Positions 51,999 through 62,500 of a stretch of 62,500 nucleotides of DNA are shown here, in pieces; position 1 is the first letter of the stretch; each line of letters starts with the position of its first letter. The notes beneath the pieces were generated by a model. That model was not told the DNA's origin, did no database searches, and saw only the letters and a program-made list of their open reading frames with translations. Made by a program: the position numbers and the translations under genes. Origin of the DNA: Zygnema cylindricum (taxonomy: Eukaryota > Streptophyta > Zygnematophyceae > Zygnematales > Zygnemataceae); NCBI GenBank assembly GCA_037447655.1, contig JBBHKE010002290.1:1-62500 (forward strand), written 5' to 3'.

Positions 51999-52941
51999 AA
52001 CAGTCATCAAGTGAGACATCGGCATTTATTATTATCTGGCCATATAATAATTGACGCATAGGTGACGTGACAAGTGCATATCCGAAAGTACAGCACGAAG
52101 TACGGACGGGACCAAGACCGAATTATACTCCTGTAAGGCGCAGTAGGAACACGATGTGGAGTCAGCCTTGAACAAGACTGTGGTACGACATCGAATGTCA
52201 AGAACTCGAACGGCTCTAAACTTGACAGATGTCTAAATTCATGAACCCTTGGAGGTTCGTGAATTATTTTGCTTAGCTTAGGGAGGGTTTTCATCCTCGA
52301 GGTGTAGATGTAGGGCATTATGAGTCAGCCACGCAGCGGTTGTCTCTAAGAAACTGGCAGCGTTCAACATAAGAAACCTGCATGCTCAGAAACATATAGG
52401 AATTAGTGTGGCTTTACGGATTAGTGAAAGCATATGATAAATGCCATTTGGTAAGATAGGAATTTTTGCAAAATAAGTACGGGAATCCAACATTGGAAGG
52501 TTGTCGTTTTCTGGCAAGCTTTTTCTCGGCATTTGTCAAACATTGTGATCTTAGGGTTTCCACCTAAAGTTTAGTGACAGGCTAGTTTTGAGTTAGGGTT
52601 TTTCTTTTCAGACCCATAGTCTAGGCTAGTAATTATTTATGAGCTTCTCCTTCTCTTTGTACTAAGACCTTCCCTAATCTATTGGCGCAAGCTAGCCTGC
52701 AAGGTTTCTATCCACACTATGTTCTACTTTCTGTGATTTGTGAATTGTGTTTGTGGACTTGGTGTTTTATAGCTGTCGGGACGCTGACCCTGCGGGCTGG
52801 TGCTCACCTTGTATGGCTTTGGAGGAATACCCGTAATCTCCACTCTGTCATCTGGCTAAGGAAGGTTTATTACCTGTTGGTTGGACTCCTGTAGTGAATA
52901 TTGATGACTTCAAGGCCTAGTGGCTACTGTCGCAAATATCA
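51999..52941 (+). other. Spacer between right-hand gypsy terminal-repeat units
   Basis: Inverted copy of 6076-7011. It contains a short plus-strand coding-like stretch near 52790-52905 (GWCSPCMALEEY in one frame), interpreted as the tail of an older related element. Nothing else recognisable. Confidence 0.4.
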
Positions 52942-53184
52942 ATTCCATCCTTACTCACCTTATCTTGCTAAGTCGTTTATTTTTTGTTTAGTCCATGCGT
53001 TTGGGATGTTTTGCCTTTTCAGGCAGAATCATTTATTATTTCTTGTGGTATATATGTTTTGCACTCTGGTTGTGGTCATGAATATTGTACATATGTAATG
53101 GTCATTCATTTTCTGGTATTCATCGGCGACACAAGTTAGATTCGGTGCATGCTATTTACGGTTTTGCTGTCATGCACGACAATG
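52942..53184 (+). repeat. Gypsy terminal-repeat-like unit, right-hand distal copy
   Basis: Inverted copy of 5831-6075 and direct repeat of 51768-51998. It ends TGTCATGCACGACAA at the microsatellite. It marks the boundary between the retroelement complex and host flank. Confidence 0.58.
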
Positions 53185-53402
53185 ATGTTGATGATGATCA
53201 TGATGATGGTGATGATGAAAATGATGATGATGATGATAAGATGATGATAAGATGATGATGTTGATGATGATGATGATGATGATGTTGAAGTTGATGTTGA
53301 TGATGATGATGTTGATGATGATGATAATGATAAGGATGATGATGATGATGTTGATGATAATGATGATGTTGATGATGATGATGATGATAATGATGATGTT
53401 GT

Positions 53403-53434
<32 letters not shown>

Positions 53435-53496
53435 TTGATGTTGACGTTGATGTTGATGTTGATGATGATGATAACGATGATGATGATGATGTAATC
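53185..53496. repeat. GAT/ATG trinucleotide microsatellite
   Basis: About 310 bp of GAT units with GTT and AAT variants, nearly twice the length of the duplicate at 5665-5828. It lies within the presumed first intron of the unknown minus-strand gene. ORFs through it (poly-Met, poly-His, poly-Asp) are artefacts. Confidence 0.93.
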
Positions 53497-53500
53497 TTAC

Positions 53501-53620
53501 CGTGACATTGTAGACGTATTGCCTTCCAGCCTGTGCCGTTTCACGGTTGAAGAAGATGCGCTTTGCCTTCGCCTCTATTGTCCGGTCGACGTGAAATGGC
53601 ATCGGAATTTCGAGACCCAT
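53501..53620 (-). CDS. Putative first coding exon of an unrecognised gene
   Basis: ATG at 53620 opens a 40-codon stretch, MGLEIPMPFHVDRTIEAKAK...RQYVYNVT, ending at a consensus donor ACG|GTAAGA (minus strand). It has a charged, ordinary-protein composition and is preserved in the duplicate at 5536-5655 with only three residue changes. I cannot place the family. Downstream come the microsatellite and the gypsy element, so exon 2 must lie beyond the retroelement complex, left of the window, or the gene is dead. It is head-to-head with the cysteine-hydrolase gene at 55169. Confidence 0.5.
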
Positions 53621-55019
53621 GCAAAAAAATAAAATCCGTTCTAAACGAAAATGGACAAAATCAAACAAATTGTATACTTTTCTTCGTCGTATTGAACGCA
53701 AACTGACAAAACATAGCGAATTTTGTACTTTTCTTTGTCCTTGGAAATCGTATGAAAATTTTAGAAAATTACACCACGTGCGAATATATTTTCTTAGTTG
53801 TTTATCGAAAATACCTAGTTTTAAAACACACCGCGCATGTGTTTTAAACATAAGTTTGAAGATGACGTTTTTTTTCGTGGAAGTGGATCGAAATACACAA
53901 GACAAATAATTTTCGTACATCTTGAGTTCGAGGATGACGCAAATTGTACTCTACAATTTGCGATTCCTTCGTACGGTTGCAACTTAGGCAGTACGGCGCT
54001 AAGTTTTACAGGAAAACGACAGAAAAAAACCCTTATGCACATGGGGACATACCCTGAGCCGAAGGAGAGAACGAACGAGATTGGATACACATTCCCGCTA
54101 TTATAGCCGGATGCACATTGTCAACGTTTGCACAGCTGAGAACATTTTCGCGCCATTTTCTATCGTCTTTATTCCTGGGCATCAGATCTGCGTACGCTTT
54201 CCCGTGTCGACGCCACCGTATCGACGCCGCTATCGAAGAAACGTTTTCTGTACGTCTGTACAAAATAGCGAGCAGTTTTAGCACCTCCTAAATTACAGTG
54301 GTCGACACTAGTTAAATCGTACCTTTATTAGCGTAAATGAAAGACTAGAAGTATTAATTATATTTTATTATTTTGGGTTCAATGGTCGTAATTTAGGGAA
54401 GCCGTTATAGTGTTATTAACACAAGCAATTTACGGTGGACTGTACCTTTATTTACCTTGTATCCCTCAGGCGGGTCGACATAGTATTTTCAAGAGTGTTA
54501 TTGAAATACTCGGACAAAAGCTAATTACAAAAACCAGTATATCTCGTTAATATTTCATAATTCATAGAAATTTGTTGTTTGTCCGATGCATTTGTATTGT
54601 GTTATGCTCAAATGTTGCTATCAAACAAACAAGTGCAAAAGTTTACAAGACCTGCAAGTTGGATCGTCTAAGAATCTGTACGGTGAATCTATGCTGTCCT
54701 TTTTTGTGTTTGGAAGTTCTGAACGGGGTCTGCACGGCCGATCAATCATGATTCTTCGTAGCTTTCCGACTACGTTCCGACAACCCCCACTTGTCGACGT
54801 GCGGCAATAACGTCACGCTGCGGATGACGTCGTACATTCGATGCATGCTCTCGCCTTCCGCTGCACTTTTACCCGAAACGTGACAAATGTCATATTCTAC
54901 CTTCATATCTGTGACATCTCTTTCAACTCTTCTTCTATTTCTTGCCTTTACTTACTAACGTTACGTCACATCACGTTACGTCCGTCCCGTCGTCTTCGAC
55001 ATCTTGACTTCATCCCTCC

Positions 55020-55085
<66 letters not shown>

Positions 55086-55168
55086 ACAAGAAGTTAAATT
55101 CTAATCTAAAATTTGAATAATTTTTTTGAAGTTTTTCAAGGTGATTGAGAGGACGGTTTCCAGCAGCC
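53621..55168. promoter_or_regulatory. Putative bidirectional intergenic region
   Basis: 1.5 kb of unique sequence between two divergent starts (53620 minus, 55169 plus). It holds GTAC/CGTAC and TGACGTC-type motifs near 54785-54840 (AACGTCACG and GATGACGTCG) and a long TC dinucleotide run just upstream of the cysteine-hydrolase gene. No convincing ORF of known family is seen. TATA boxes could not be assigned with confidence. Confidence 0.4.
55027..55082. repeat. (TC)n dinucleotide microsatellite
   Basis: About 28 uninterrupted CT units, 87 bp upstream of the presumed ATG at 55169, probably in the 5' UTR or core promoter. TC-rich 5' leaders occur at plant genes. Confidence 0.95.
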
Positions 55169-58100
55169 ATGTCTCCAGGTTGTTTGCCCTTTCCACTTAT
55201 CACTTCTCCTTTTCATCTTTTTTTTTATGATTTTTGCCTCTTTTAGCCTGCTTTTACAATCCAATTTCTTACCTTTTGTGCTGTAATGAATTTCTGGTTG
55301 GGCAGTGTGGACCGCAACTGCAAAAGCAAAACCGCGAGACTTCTTATTTCCGGTAACTCCTTATTTTTATCACTGGCTTCTATTTTTTCAAACACGCACG
55401 ATTTTCCATTCAGAATTTATGGCGCGTGTTTTATTTCTTTGTGTGCCAAACGGCCAAAGGCGTCAAATGTCCTGCTTTTCCCTTTTTTTCAGTATTTCAT
55501 TGTCAAGTATAACGGTGTATAAGTGTTGCAAATGTGGCATTTGTCAGCTGTTTTTTTTGTTTGTTTGTTTTTCCCTATGTGTCTGTCAAGTACGAAATTT
55601 TTTGTGTCCTTTCTCGCCATTTTGTCCATGCCAACGTGCAAATTCTGTGTAATTTTTGTCAAGTTTGACACGTGTCATCATGTTACCGTGTGATTTTTTA
55701 CAACAGCTGAAGCAAACGGCTCTTTTAGTCCAAAAAATGCAACGGGAATTTGTGGAAGTAGGCGGATTTGGTACTCTTTTGGGAAACGATGTCGCCAAAC
55801 TGGTGGACATAGTACCAAAAACGGAAGCTTTGATTGTATGTTCTCTAACTCTTACCATCTCTTCTTTAACTTTTACCATCTCGTCTCTTCTTTTAACATC
55901 TCTTCTCTAAATCTCTTTTTTAACATATGACATCTCTTCTTTAAGTCTTAGCACCCCTGCTTTAACTTTTAGCGCCTTTTTCCTTTCCTTGTTTGTGCCG
56001 TTTCGTTTTCCTCCGAATTCTGGAAACATCAATGAATTTGCCAGAGCTACATTTGTGACATATGTTTTCTCAGACTCGCCATTGTGGCGTAGAAGCAGTG
56101 AACTATGGTGCATTACTGAACTAGCTTATTTATTGTGGATGGACTGATTAGGTCTTATCTCTTCCGAATGCAGTAGCCATAAGCTATCACAATGGAAGCT
56201 CGTGTATGGAAGATATGGATAGCAAGTACTTGTTGAGGTCCTAAAAAGCTGATTGATATTTTGTTTTTCCGGCAGCATTGCTAAATTATTTTCTGACGTG
56301 GGATACGCAGTCTGTCTTTGCCCTGCGGTAAGGAAGTCTATGATCAATATGATAGAGAAACATAGAGATACTAATTGTGATAAAGTAACACAGTGAAGGA
56401 CCCAGGCATATCCGTTTCAGTAATGACATGACACCTGCAGTTTGACTCATAACCGAGATAAGGACGAATATTGCGAGAAATAGATTGTTCATTGATTATC
56501 TCCCTCAAAATAGCTGTGATACGTGCTACATGCAGGATACTCAGAATCTATGGAGTTTAGGAGTCAGGAGTTTTTAAATGTAACTGTAAATTGTTGCTGC
56601 ATTCGCTCTGCTGCCAAGTTCTGGGTCTTCAAACCTATGAAGTGGGAGTGGGGAGTATTCACAATGATCAACAGAAATCCAAATTGGATTAGTCACATGT
56701 TCTTATTCGGGTTAAAATGCAAGCCATCTGGAATCGCTATTAGCATCAGTAACACTCATTCGGTCCCGGTTTTTTGGCCTTTGGCCACAGAAAAGCGTTA
56801 TTAGTGCTATTTTTTTTTCTCAACGCTAATTCTTGTAGCGGTTCAAAGTTGTCCACGTCATTTACACTGGAAATAGAATTGGTTACATGAAAACAGTCCT
56901 CATACTAATATTTCTTAACTTTAATTGCGATTCACGGTGTAGTTTTTGTTTCCATGTTTGGTTTGCCCTAACAGTAATTTTCTGAAATCCAAAATCATGA
57001 ATTGCACTTGATACAACACATTGAACTAAATTGATTTGCTCGCCAGAAGGCTCACTGGAGGTGAAATATGAAAGCAACTACACTGCCCATCGCTATTAGT
57101 GTTAAACATTTTCTGGGCACTCAAACTTCTTTATCTTTATTTGCAACAGTTAGGTTTTTTCATCTAAGGGGATCATTTGAAAGGTAACATTCTCACCTTT
57201 CAATTGTGACGTCACAATTGAAAATCAGAAAAGTAATTGTGATGAGAAAAAGTACTTTGATTGCCCGGAAAATGTTTAGCACTAAAACAATGGGCAGTGT
57301 AGTAAGCTGAAGTGGAAGCTTCCGATGGTACCGAGCAGTTAGGTGAAACAGCACTTGAAATATCGATTAGGCAATTTAAGGTTAATTCGTTCTCAGTCTT
57401 GAATTTCATGTTTTCTTTTGCTGTAATTAGATAGACTCGGCGAAAATTCTCCACTACTGTAACATTGATACTATCCTCACCAGTGCCGAAACTTTGTTTG
57501 TCTCACTTTTCAAAACTTCCTATCAGTGTGAAAAGTCGTTTCAGCGAAACAACCTGAAATTTATGTCAATTTAGTGTACATGTGTTTTTTTTCCAGGAGG
57601 CTGCTCGTAAAGCTGGTGTAACTGTCTTATTTACCAAAGAGTCCCACAAAGCGGATCTCAGTGATGTGGCCCCCACCAAATCGAAACGGACTTACAACCG
57701 ATCCGGGAAAAAAGTCACTATTGGAGATCAGGCAAGTGCTGGTGAGGTTACTGTACTGTAAAAGTTGTGAAGCAAAGGAGAGTTTTAGTTGATTCCCAGT
57801 ACACGGTTGCGAAACACATTAATTTAACATTTGTTTTGGCGTTTTTGGACTGGCCGAGGATGTTGGGCGTATGCCAGGTGATTTTGTTAAGAGAAGTTTC
57901 TGACAGGGCACCTACTGGCTTTTCTTTCAGTAAAGTAAATTTAGTATTAACAAAGTAGTAAAACTAACGGTTGTTTATGAGAGATGGGAGGTCTGGTTGC
58001 AGGGGCCTCTGGGGAGAATTCTTGTTGATGGCGAGTATGGAAATGAGATTGTTCCTCAGTGTGCACCTATTCCTGGGGAGAAGGTGGGGTCTTTTTTTTT

Positions 58101-61100
58101 TCTTTGGGCTTTCATAATCAATCATATCTAATTGAGAACATTGTTGGGCATAATTATATCTTCTTTTAAGGACATTTGACCCATTGTTATGGACTGGTTA
58201 TTTAACCATAAAGTCTTGACAAGCTTTGGTGTTTTAGAAGAATTTTAAGATCGTTGATAGTAGAACAAATTGCTCCTAGGAAGTTTCATAATGTTAGGCA
58301 TTCATTTTGACTTCAATCCATGAGAATACGATGATACTGTGCCAACATAAAGAGTGTCAAGATTATGCAAACTATTTCTTTCGACATGTGGCTGATACCA
58401 TTTCAAAGCTTGAAATGTTTGTTGCCAAGAAATTGACCATGCTATCAGTTCAATGCTGAGGTGTTGAAGTTCCCTAACTTATGCGTTGATGTCTACAATA
58501 CATATTGGAGATGTAGATTGGGTCAAATGCCACCATCATTCCATTTTAGAGTATACATTGTACAAATCTATGAACCAACAGTGTGAATTACTGCAAACCA
58601 GTGCGAATATTATGCAGGAACCTTCTATTATAATTATAATATTGTGCATCTGCACAGAATTGCTAAGTCCACACTTTTACTTCGTAGGATGTATTGTGTA
58701 TTCTTAATCTGCACGTCTGCACCCTTTTTTCATGTTCCTTATGGATTTGTACTTTGTTTCAGGTTTTCACTGCTGCCGTGAAGGGTGTGTACAACACCGG
58801 CCTTCACGAACATTGCATGTGAGTTTTCAAGCATACAGTTTACCCTCCCTGTTGCAGACTAAGAATAAGAATCAAAATAATATATTCATTTGAATATGAT
58901 TAATGATACTGCAAAAAATTTCAGTCATTGATCTTTTCTCCATTTAATATCTGTCACCTCTACTTGCTATGCCCTTTCTTAACAGCAAAAAACCAATGGA
59001 TACAGTCATTTCCATAGTAATGGGAACTCGATTTCACAGTTACAATCTCACATTGATATATACTTTTTAACGGTACTTACTAACGGTACTTATTCCTGGT
59101 GACTCTTAACATGGCGATATTAAGCTTGTGGATTCAAAAAGATGTGTTTTTTTTTTTTTTCGTGATTTTTTTTTATGCATTTGTTTTGTTACAGGCCATT
59201 TCTGTTTCTTTTTGTGAAAAACCCTTTCCTGGAAAGCCTATTGGGAGTGGAAATTATACTAGCAGGTCCATATTGATTTGTGTTTTTGGTCCTACAGGGA
59301 TTTGGGTATAACGCACATCATCATGGCAGGTGTTACCACTGAAATTGGAGTACAGCTAGTAATGCGAGAGTTAAATGACCGTGGATTTGATGTTTGTTTG
59401 GTGGAGGATTGCACTGGAAGTTATTTCGAAGGGTATGTGTGCTCATCAAGCTTTGTTTCACTAAAGTTTTTCAATCTCTTCTCATGTTCTATCACAAACA
59501 CCGTTTGTTTTTATTTTTATAGAACTTCTTGTGTTTTATCGCAAACTCCGTTTGTATTAACATCTTAAATCTCTTCTTATGTTCTGTCGCAAACACCTTT
59601 TTTTTTCATTTCTTTATAACTTCTCGTGCTTTACCGCAAGCCACGTTTTGTATTAAGTTTTCAAATCTCTTGTCATGTTCTGTCGCGATTTTCCACCAAC
59701 TGTTCTCGTACTTCCTTCTATTTTACCTTTTTTCTCCGAGCACAAATTTACCCACGTGTATAGTAGTTGGAGTGATGATTCGTAACATTTTTCTGCAGGA
59801 ATTTTGGGAAGGAAATGCAACTAAATAAACGCCACTAAAATAACGACTTTTGTTTTGAAGTAATAATTGTTGCATGGCTTGTGTTGGGTAGGTTTAAGGA
59901 AGTTTCCTGTGAGATGATTGTTGCCCAAGGAGGCATCATTGGATGGACAGCTCAACTGGAAGATATTTTAGTTGCTCTTGAGAACCCCAAAATGGAAGAG
60001 GTTGATTCCTCGTTCGTCTGCCACCTGTGTCGTAACTGTTGTGTTATATTTCTATTTTTTTATTTTGCACAAGATTCTGAACGGTGATTGTCAGTAAGGA
60101 GGTATTCTTTTTAAGTGAATATGCAGTTCCGCAGGTATATAAGCTGCTCTGGCTTTGGAGTATAACAATGATTAAGTTTGTCTCAATATGAAAGGTTGCT
60201 GTTTCTGTCTTCATCGGCCGTGTTTTGACTGCAATTTTGAAATCTGTAGCGTCACATTTTGAGTTTCGGCACACTTTATGTTTGCAGGCACTCTAGAAGT
60301 AGTCTTGTCCTGTATGTGTATTCTAAGGCTGTGACTCTTTCTTCTTGGATTCGCCCCTCAGGATGAAAACATAAATATTCTCCAGATAGTTCATCATATT
60401 TTTGCATTATAGCATAAATTCACTGCATGACATGGTCATTGTTTTTCTGCAGTACTGTATCACTTCACTGCATATTGTGGTTATTGTTTTACTGCGTTAC
60501 AGTCTAAGTAAACTGCATAACCTGGTCATTATTTTCTGCAGGACAGTATTATGTCACCGCATAACTTGGTCAATTGTTTTTCTGCAGTACTGTAAAAATG
60601 CACTTCATAACTTGGTCACTGCAGTACAGTAAAATGCCACTGTATAGTTTAGGCATTGTGTTTCCGCAGTACAGTATAATGTCACTGCTTAACTTGGTCA
60701 TTATTTTTCTGCAATAAAGCACACTTTTGCTGCATAACTTTCTGGACATCATCATTGCACGTCATCATTATTGCAGTATGTTCATCAGGTAAAGTTATCT
60801 GTGATGATGCAGCCTCCTGAATTGCCCTCTTGGGTCCCTCCAGCTGTACCCCTTTTACTCCGACCAGACCATCCATATCCTCCCCCAGCCCCCTCAGCCC
60901 CATTGGAGGCTGGTCCTGAAGGAAAGTGGATTACTATCAAGGATGCAAAACCGATGCCTTTCACCTTTCCTGTAAGTCTCCCTAATCCATACTTTTTCCG
61001 GAATATACAAGCTTTTGCTTTAAAGAAGACACATGGTTGATTGTGTGAGGAAGACTGCTTGGTGAACGTATCCAACAGAAGGTTGGATGTCAACCACCCA

Positions 61101-61458
61101 CTGTAATTCTCCCGGACAATTTTAGGTCTTCTTTCTTTTGTTTGTTTTTCTTCACGAATTGGAGAAAGTCCGTCTTGTACAAACTAGTTAAAACTTATAC
61201 AAACTAGTACAGAAATTGAGCAAATGTATGACGTTTTGTTGACTGGCACTGCAAATATAGCTTGGCAATAGTATCCACTCTAATTTTGGTGAATGCTCTT
61301 TTGATGCAAAATCGTTTTTTTTTAAACAGATTGATAGAACCGCTGCAGTTGTCATCGACATGCAGCGTGACTTTATTCTGGAGGGAGGATTCGGGTCAAC
61401 TTTAGGCAACAATGTGAAGTTATTGCAGAGTATTGTGCCGTCTGTTGCGTTTCTACTG
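55169..61458 (+). CDS. Two-domain isochorismatase-like cysteine hydrolase, exons 1-10 (3' end outside window)
   Basis: Ten exons assemble in frame: 55169-55178, 55306-55352, 55707-55835, 57597-57731, 58003-58083, 58763-58818, 59298-59432, 59892-60000, 60789-60971, 61330-61458 (338 codons so far). All junctions are GT-AG except the GC donor after exon 4 (CAG|GCAAGT). Residues 1-19 form a leader ([19 protein letters not shown]). Domain 1 (20-234) has the full isochorismatase fold order ([94 protein letters not shown]) but no catalytic triad. A proline-rich linker (235-295) ends [15 protein letters not shown], echoing the leader. Domain 2 starts [15 protein letters not shown]. The family includes biuret, ureidoacrylate and nicotinamide hydrolases; the substrate cannot be assigned. 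Start choice: the exon 1 ATG joins in phase to the linker-like exon 2. Confidence 0.85.
55836..57596 (+). other. Intron 3 of the cysteine-hydrolase gene
   Basis: 1761-bp GT-AG intron (ATT|GTATGT ... TTCCAG|GAG). Its first ~130 bp holds an imperfect pyrimidine-rich repeat (TTACCATCTCTTC-like units, about 55845-55975). No other gene or mobile element is recognised in it. Confidence 0.75.
57732..58002 (+). other. Intron 4, GC-AG type
   Basis: Donor CAG|GCAAGT and acceptor TTGCAG|GGG. The extended donor matches the strong consensus typical of GC-AG introns. Using it keeps IGDQ|GPLGRI in frame, and no nearby GT donor does. Confidence 0.8.
59433..59891 (+). other. Intron 7 with imperfect internal repeats
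   Basis: GT-AG intron (GG|GTATGT ... GGTAG|G). Between about 59460 and 59690 a T-rich unit containing TCATGTTCTGTCGCAAACACC-like sequence (shorter than the full unit) recurs about four times with drift. Confidence 0.65.
60411..60745. repeat. Minisatellite in intron 8, ~45-bp unit
   Basis: About seven imperfect copies containing CACTGCATAACTTGGTCATT and TTTTCTGCAGTACAGT. Copies start near 60420, 60467, 60512, 60556, 60601, 60640 and 60683. It lies between exon 8 (ends 60000) and exon 9 (starts 60789). Each unit has a TTTCTGCAG that mimics a splice acceptor. Confidence 0.82.
61330..61458 (+). other. First exon of catalytic-type domain 2 (exon 10)
   Basis: 129 nt, 43 codons, phase 0 at both ends: the same length and phase as exon 3, and alignable without gaps ([21 protein letters not shown] against [21 protein letters not shown], key segments only). 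The catalytic Asp is present. The donor CTG|GTATTT leads into an intron that runs to the window end. The Lys and Cys exons must be outside the window. Confidence 0.85.
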
Positions 61459-62500
61459 GTATTTATATTCTCTCTCTCTCGTTCTGTTCTTTTCAGATAC
61501 CTTACCAGAAAAAAATACGTTAATTTTTCGAGCCGATTTTGTCAGCACTAGTAGTGATTATGGTTTATGGACCTAAATTATATCTGATGGAAGAACCTCT
61601 ACCTAAGTTCACGGCAACCTCCTTTCCAAGCTGAATTATGCAAGCTCCATTTTTACTTTTCTTTTTCTTTTCGATTGGGCTTCAAGTGGAGCAATCATCT
61701 AAATTGGTTCATCACCAGTGAAAATGCTTCAATTATGGTCAACAAACCAGCAATTATTTTTGCATGTCTTTCATATCTCGCAATTTACGATTTCTAACAA
61801 GATACGCACAACGATGGTCGCTGTAAATAACTACACCATTTACCATAATTACTGTGGATTGACCTGGTTACAACCAGTCTCTGCCACGATTTTATTTTTT
61901 TTGGTGTTGCAAATGTATAGTGGGTCTTTCTAAACATGTATAGTGGGTCTTCCCTTGGGGTTACAAACAGCCCGGGAATGCCAAAATGTTTTGTTTTGGA
62001 TTTTTTTTTGTTTTTTTGTTTTAGCAAATAACAAGCCGTGTATTCCAACACTGGTCCTTCTCACACCAAATTTATTAGTGGTAATTTCCCAACTAATATC
62101 CTCCTACTCCACTCAGGTCACCGAATCTCGCCAAACTAAATAAGTAGTTTTCCGTACGGAAAAAAAAAGGCGTTCAAACGTAACTTTAAACAATTCAACT
62201 GATGAATGACGTTACAAAAACCATCTTCGTAACTATGGGAAGAAAAAGCTAAATTCTAAACTGTATAAACAATGAATATTTTCAATATGAATATAAATGA
62301 ATATGTTCCAGTGAGAGTATCTTGAAAGCTGGCATCTTAGCCGTCGATTTTTCTACAGAGATAGTCACATAACATGAAAATAACAAAAAATGAATAAAAA
62401 TGGATAAAAATATAACCCAAAAGTTAGGAGATGCTATTGGTGTCCTCCAGTCTTTTTTTTTCAAAGCTGATGGTTCAGTGATTTTCTTCTCCCTATTTTT
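61459..62500 (+). other. Start of intron 10, running off the window
   Basis: T- and A-rich sequence after the exon 10 donor. No exon with the expected next isochorismatase segment (AAR.AG..VI.T...H) was found in any frame. No mobile element was recognised. Confidence 0.6.

Larger units (their letters stand above)
55707..60000 (+). other. Pseudoenzyme domain 1 of the cysteine hydrolase (exons 3-8)
   Basis: Compared with the family D-K-C triad: the Asp of the IDMQ motif is Lys (LVQKMQREF, exon 3); the Lys of the DKPGKGAF-type motif is Ala ([12 protein letters not shown], exon 6); and the nucleophile Cys of GVTTDVC is Gly (GVTTEIG, exon 7). The rest of the fold is well conserved and free of stops, so this is a maintained non-catalytic domain rather than a pseudogene. 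A ligand-binding, scaffolding or regulatory role is inferred. Confidence 0.82.

Noticed and set aside
54841-55104. Small gene from the ORF across the TC repeat
   Set aside because: Half of it is a dinucleotide run (Ser-Leu repeats); no domain and no conserved start. More likely the hydrolase gene's 5' leader.
60411-60745. CRISPR-like array
   Set aside because: The repeats are imperfect, adjacent (no unique spacers of fixed length), inside a eukaryotic intron, and no cas genes are present.
61718-62143. Additional exons or small genes near the window end
   Set aside because: None matches the expected next isochorismatase segment. AT-rich intron-like composition with chance ORFs.

Overview
This window is eukaryotic, intron-containing nuclear DNA. 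About 53.5 kb is a nested, rearranged cluster of LTR retrotransposons. The right-hand 9 kb is unique sequence carrying a multi-exon cysteine-hydrolase (isochorismatase-like) gene. The signs are spliced exons with GT/GC-AG introns, Ty1/copia and Ty3/gypsy polyproteins, 5-bp target-site duplications (TSDs), microsatellites and G-box-rich LTRs. A green-lineage host such as a streptophyte alga or early plant fits a gypsy element carrying a C5-methyltransferase and the plant-like LTR motifs. The species cannot be read from the sequence.

Backbone: one Ty3/gypsy element, read as gag - protease - cytosine-5 DNA methyltransferase (MTase) - RT - RNase H - integrase - PHD finger. Its pieces lie at 44450-44038, 39778-35460 and 9155-7262 (minus strand), again at 4423-2665 (tandem duplicate, minus strand), and 51614-51767 (plus strand). 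It is decayed (stops, RT active-site and integrase changes), but its domain order is clear.

Insertions into it, named here by letters: copia F (starts left of the window, ends 2659), A (9156-29028, itself interrupted by C and D), B (29036-35459, least decayed), G (39779-44037, non-autonomous) and E (44451-51613). Solo LTRs with TSDs sit inside C (14223-15312), D (24607-25662) and E's 3' LTR (44719-45765). C (truncated 5' LTR to 19075) and a duplicated C fragment (11238-12324) lie inside A. D (20311-27648) is inserted in A's gag.

Rearrangements: (1) a ~4.7-kb tandem duplication joins A's LTR to host flank at about 5393. (2) The interval between F and E (about 2660-44450) appears inverted by recombination between these two copia copies in opposite orientation. 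Flipping it restores both the gypsy reading order and E's TSD (tattg/caata).

LTR biology: all copia groups use a primer-binding site (PBS) like that of Drosophila copia, complementary to the anticodon arm of initiator tRNA-Met, directly after the LTR. The gag ATG lies inside the 5' LTR and gag reads through the PBS. Most LTRs carry, antisense to the element, a tRNA-like module with A-box/B-box similarity. They also carry dense GTAC clusters, G-boxes and a 10-bp-arm palindrome.

Host genes: a putative first coding exon of an unrecognised minus-strand gene (53501-53620, duplicated at 5536-5655) abuts a GAT/ATC microsatellite and the gypsy end. The gypsy therefore probably sits in that gene's first intron. 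Divergent from it, 55169-61458 encodes ten exons of a two-domain isochorismatase-like protein. Domain 1 has lost all three catalytic residues, and domain 2 begins normally (IDMQRDF) but runs off the window.
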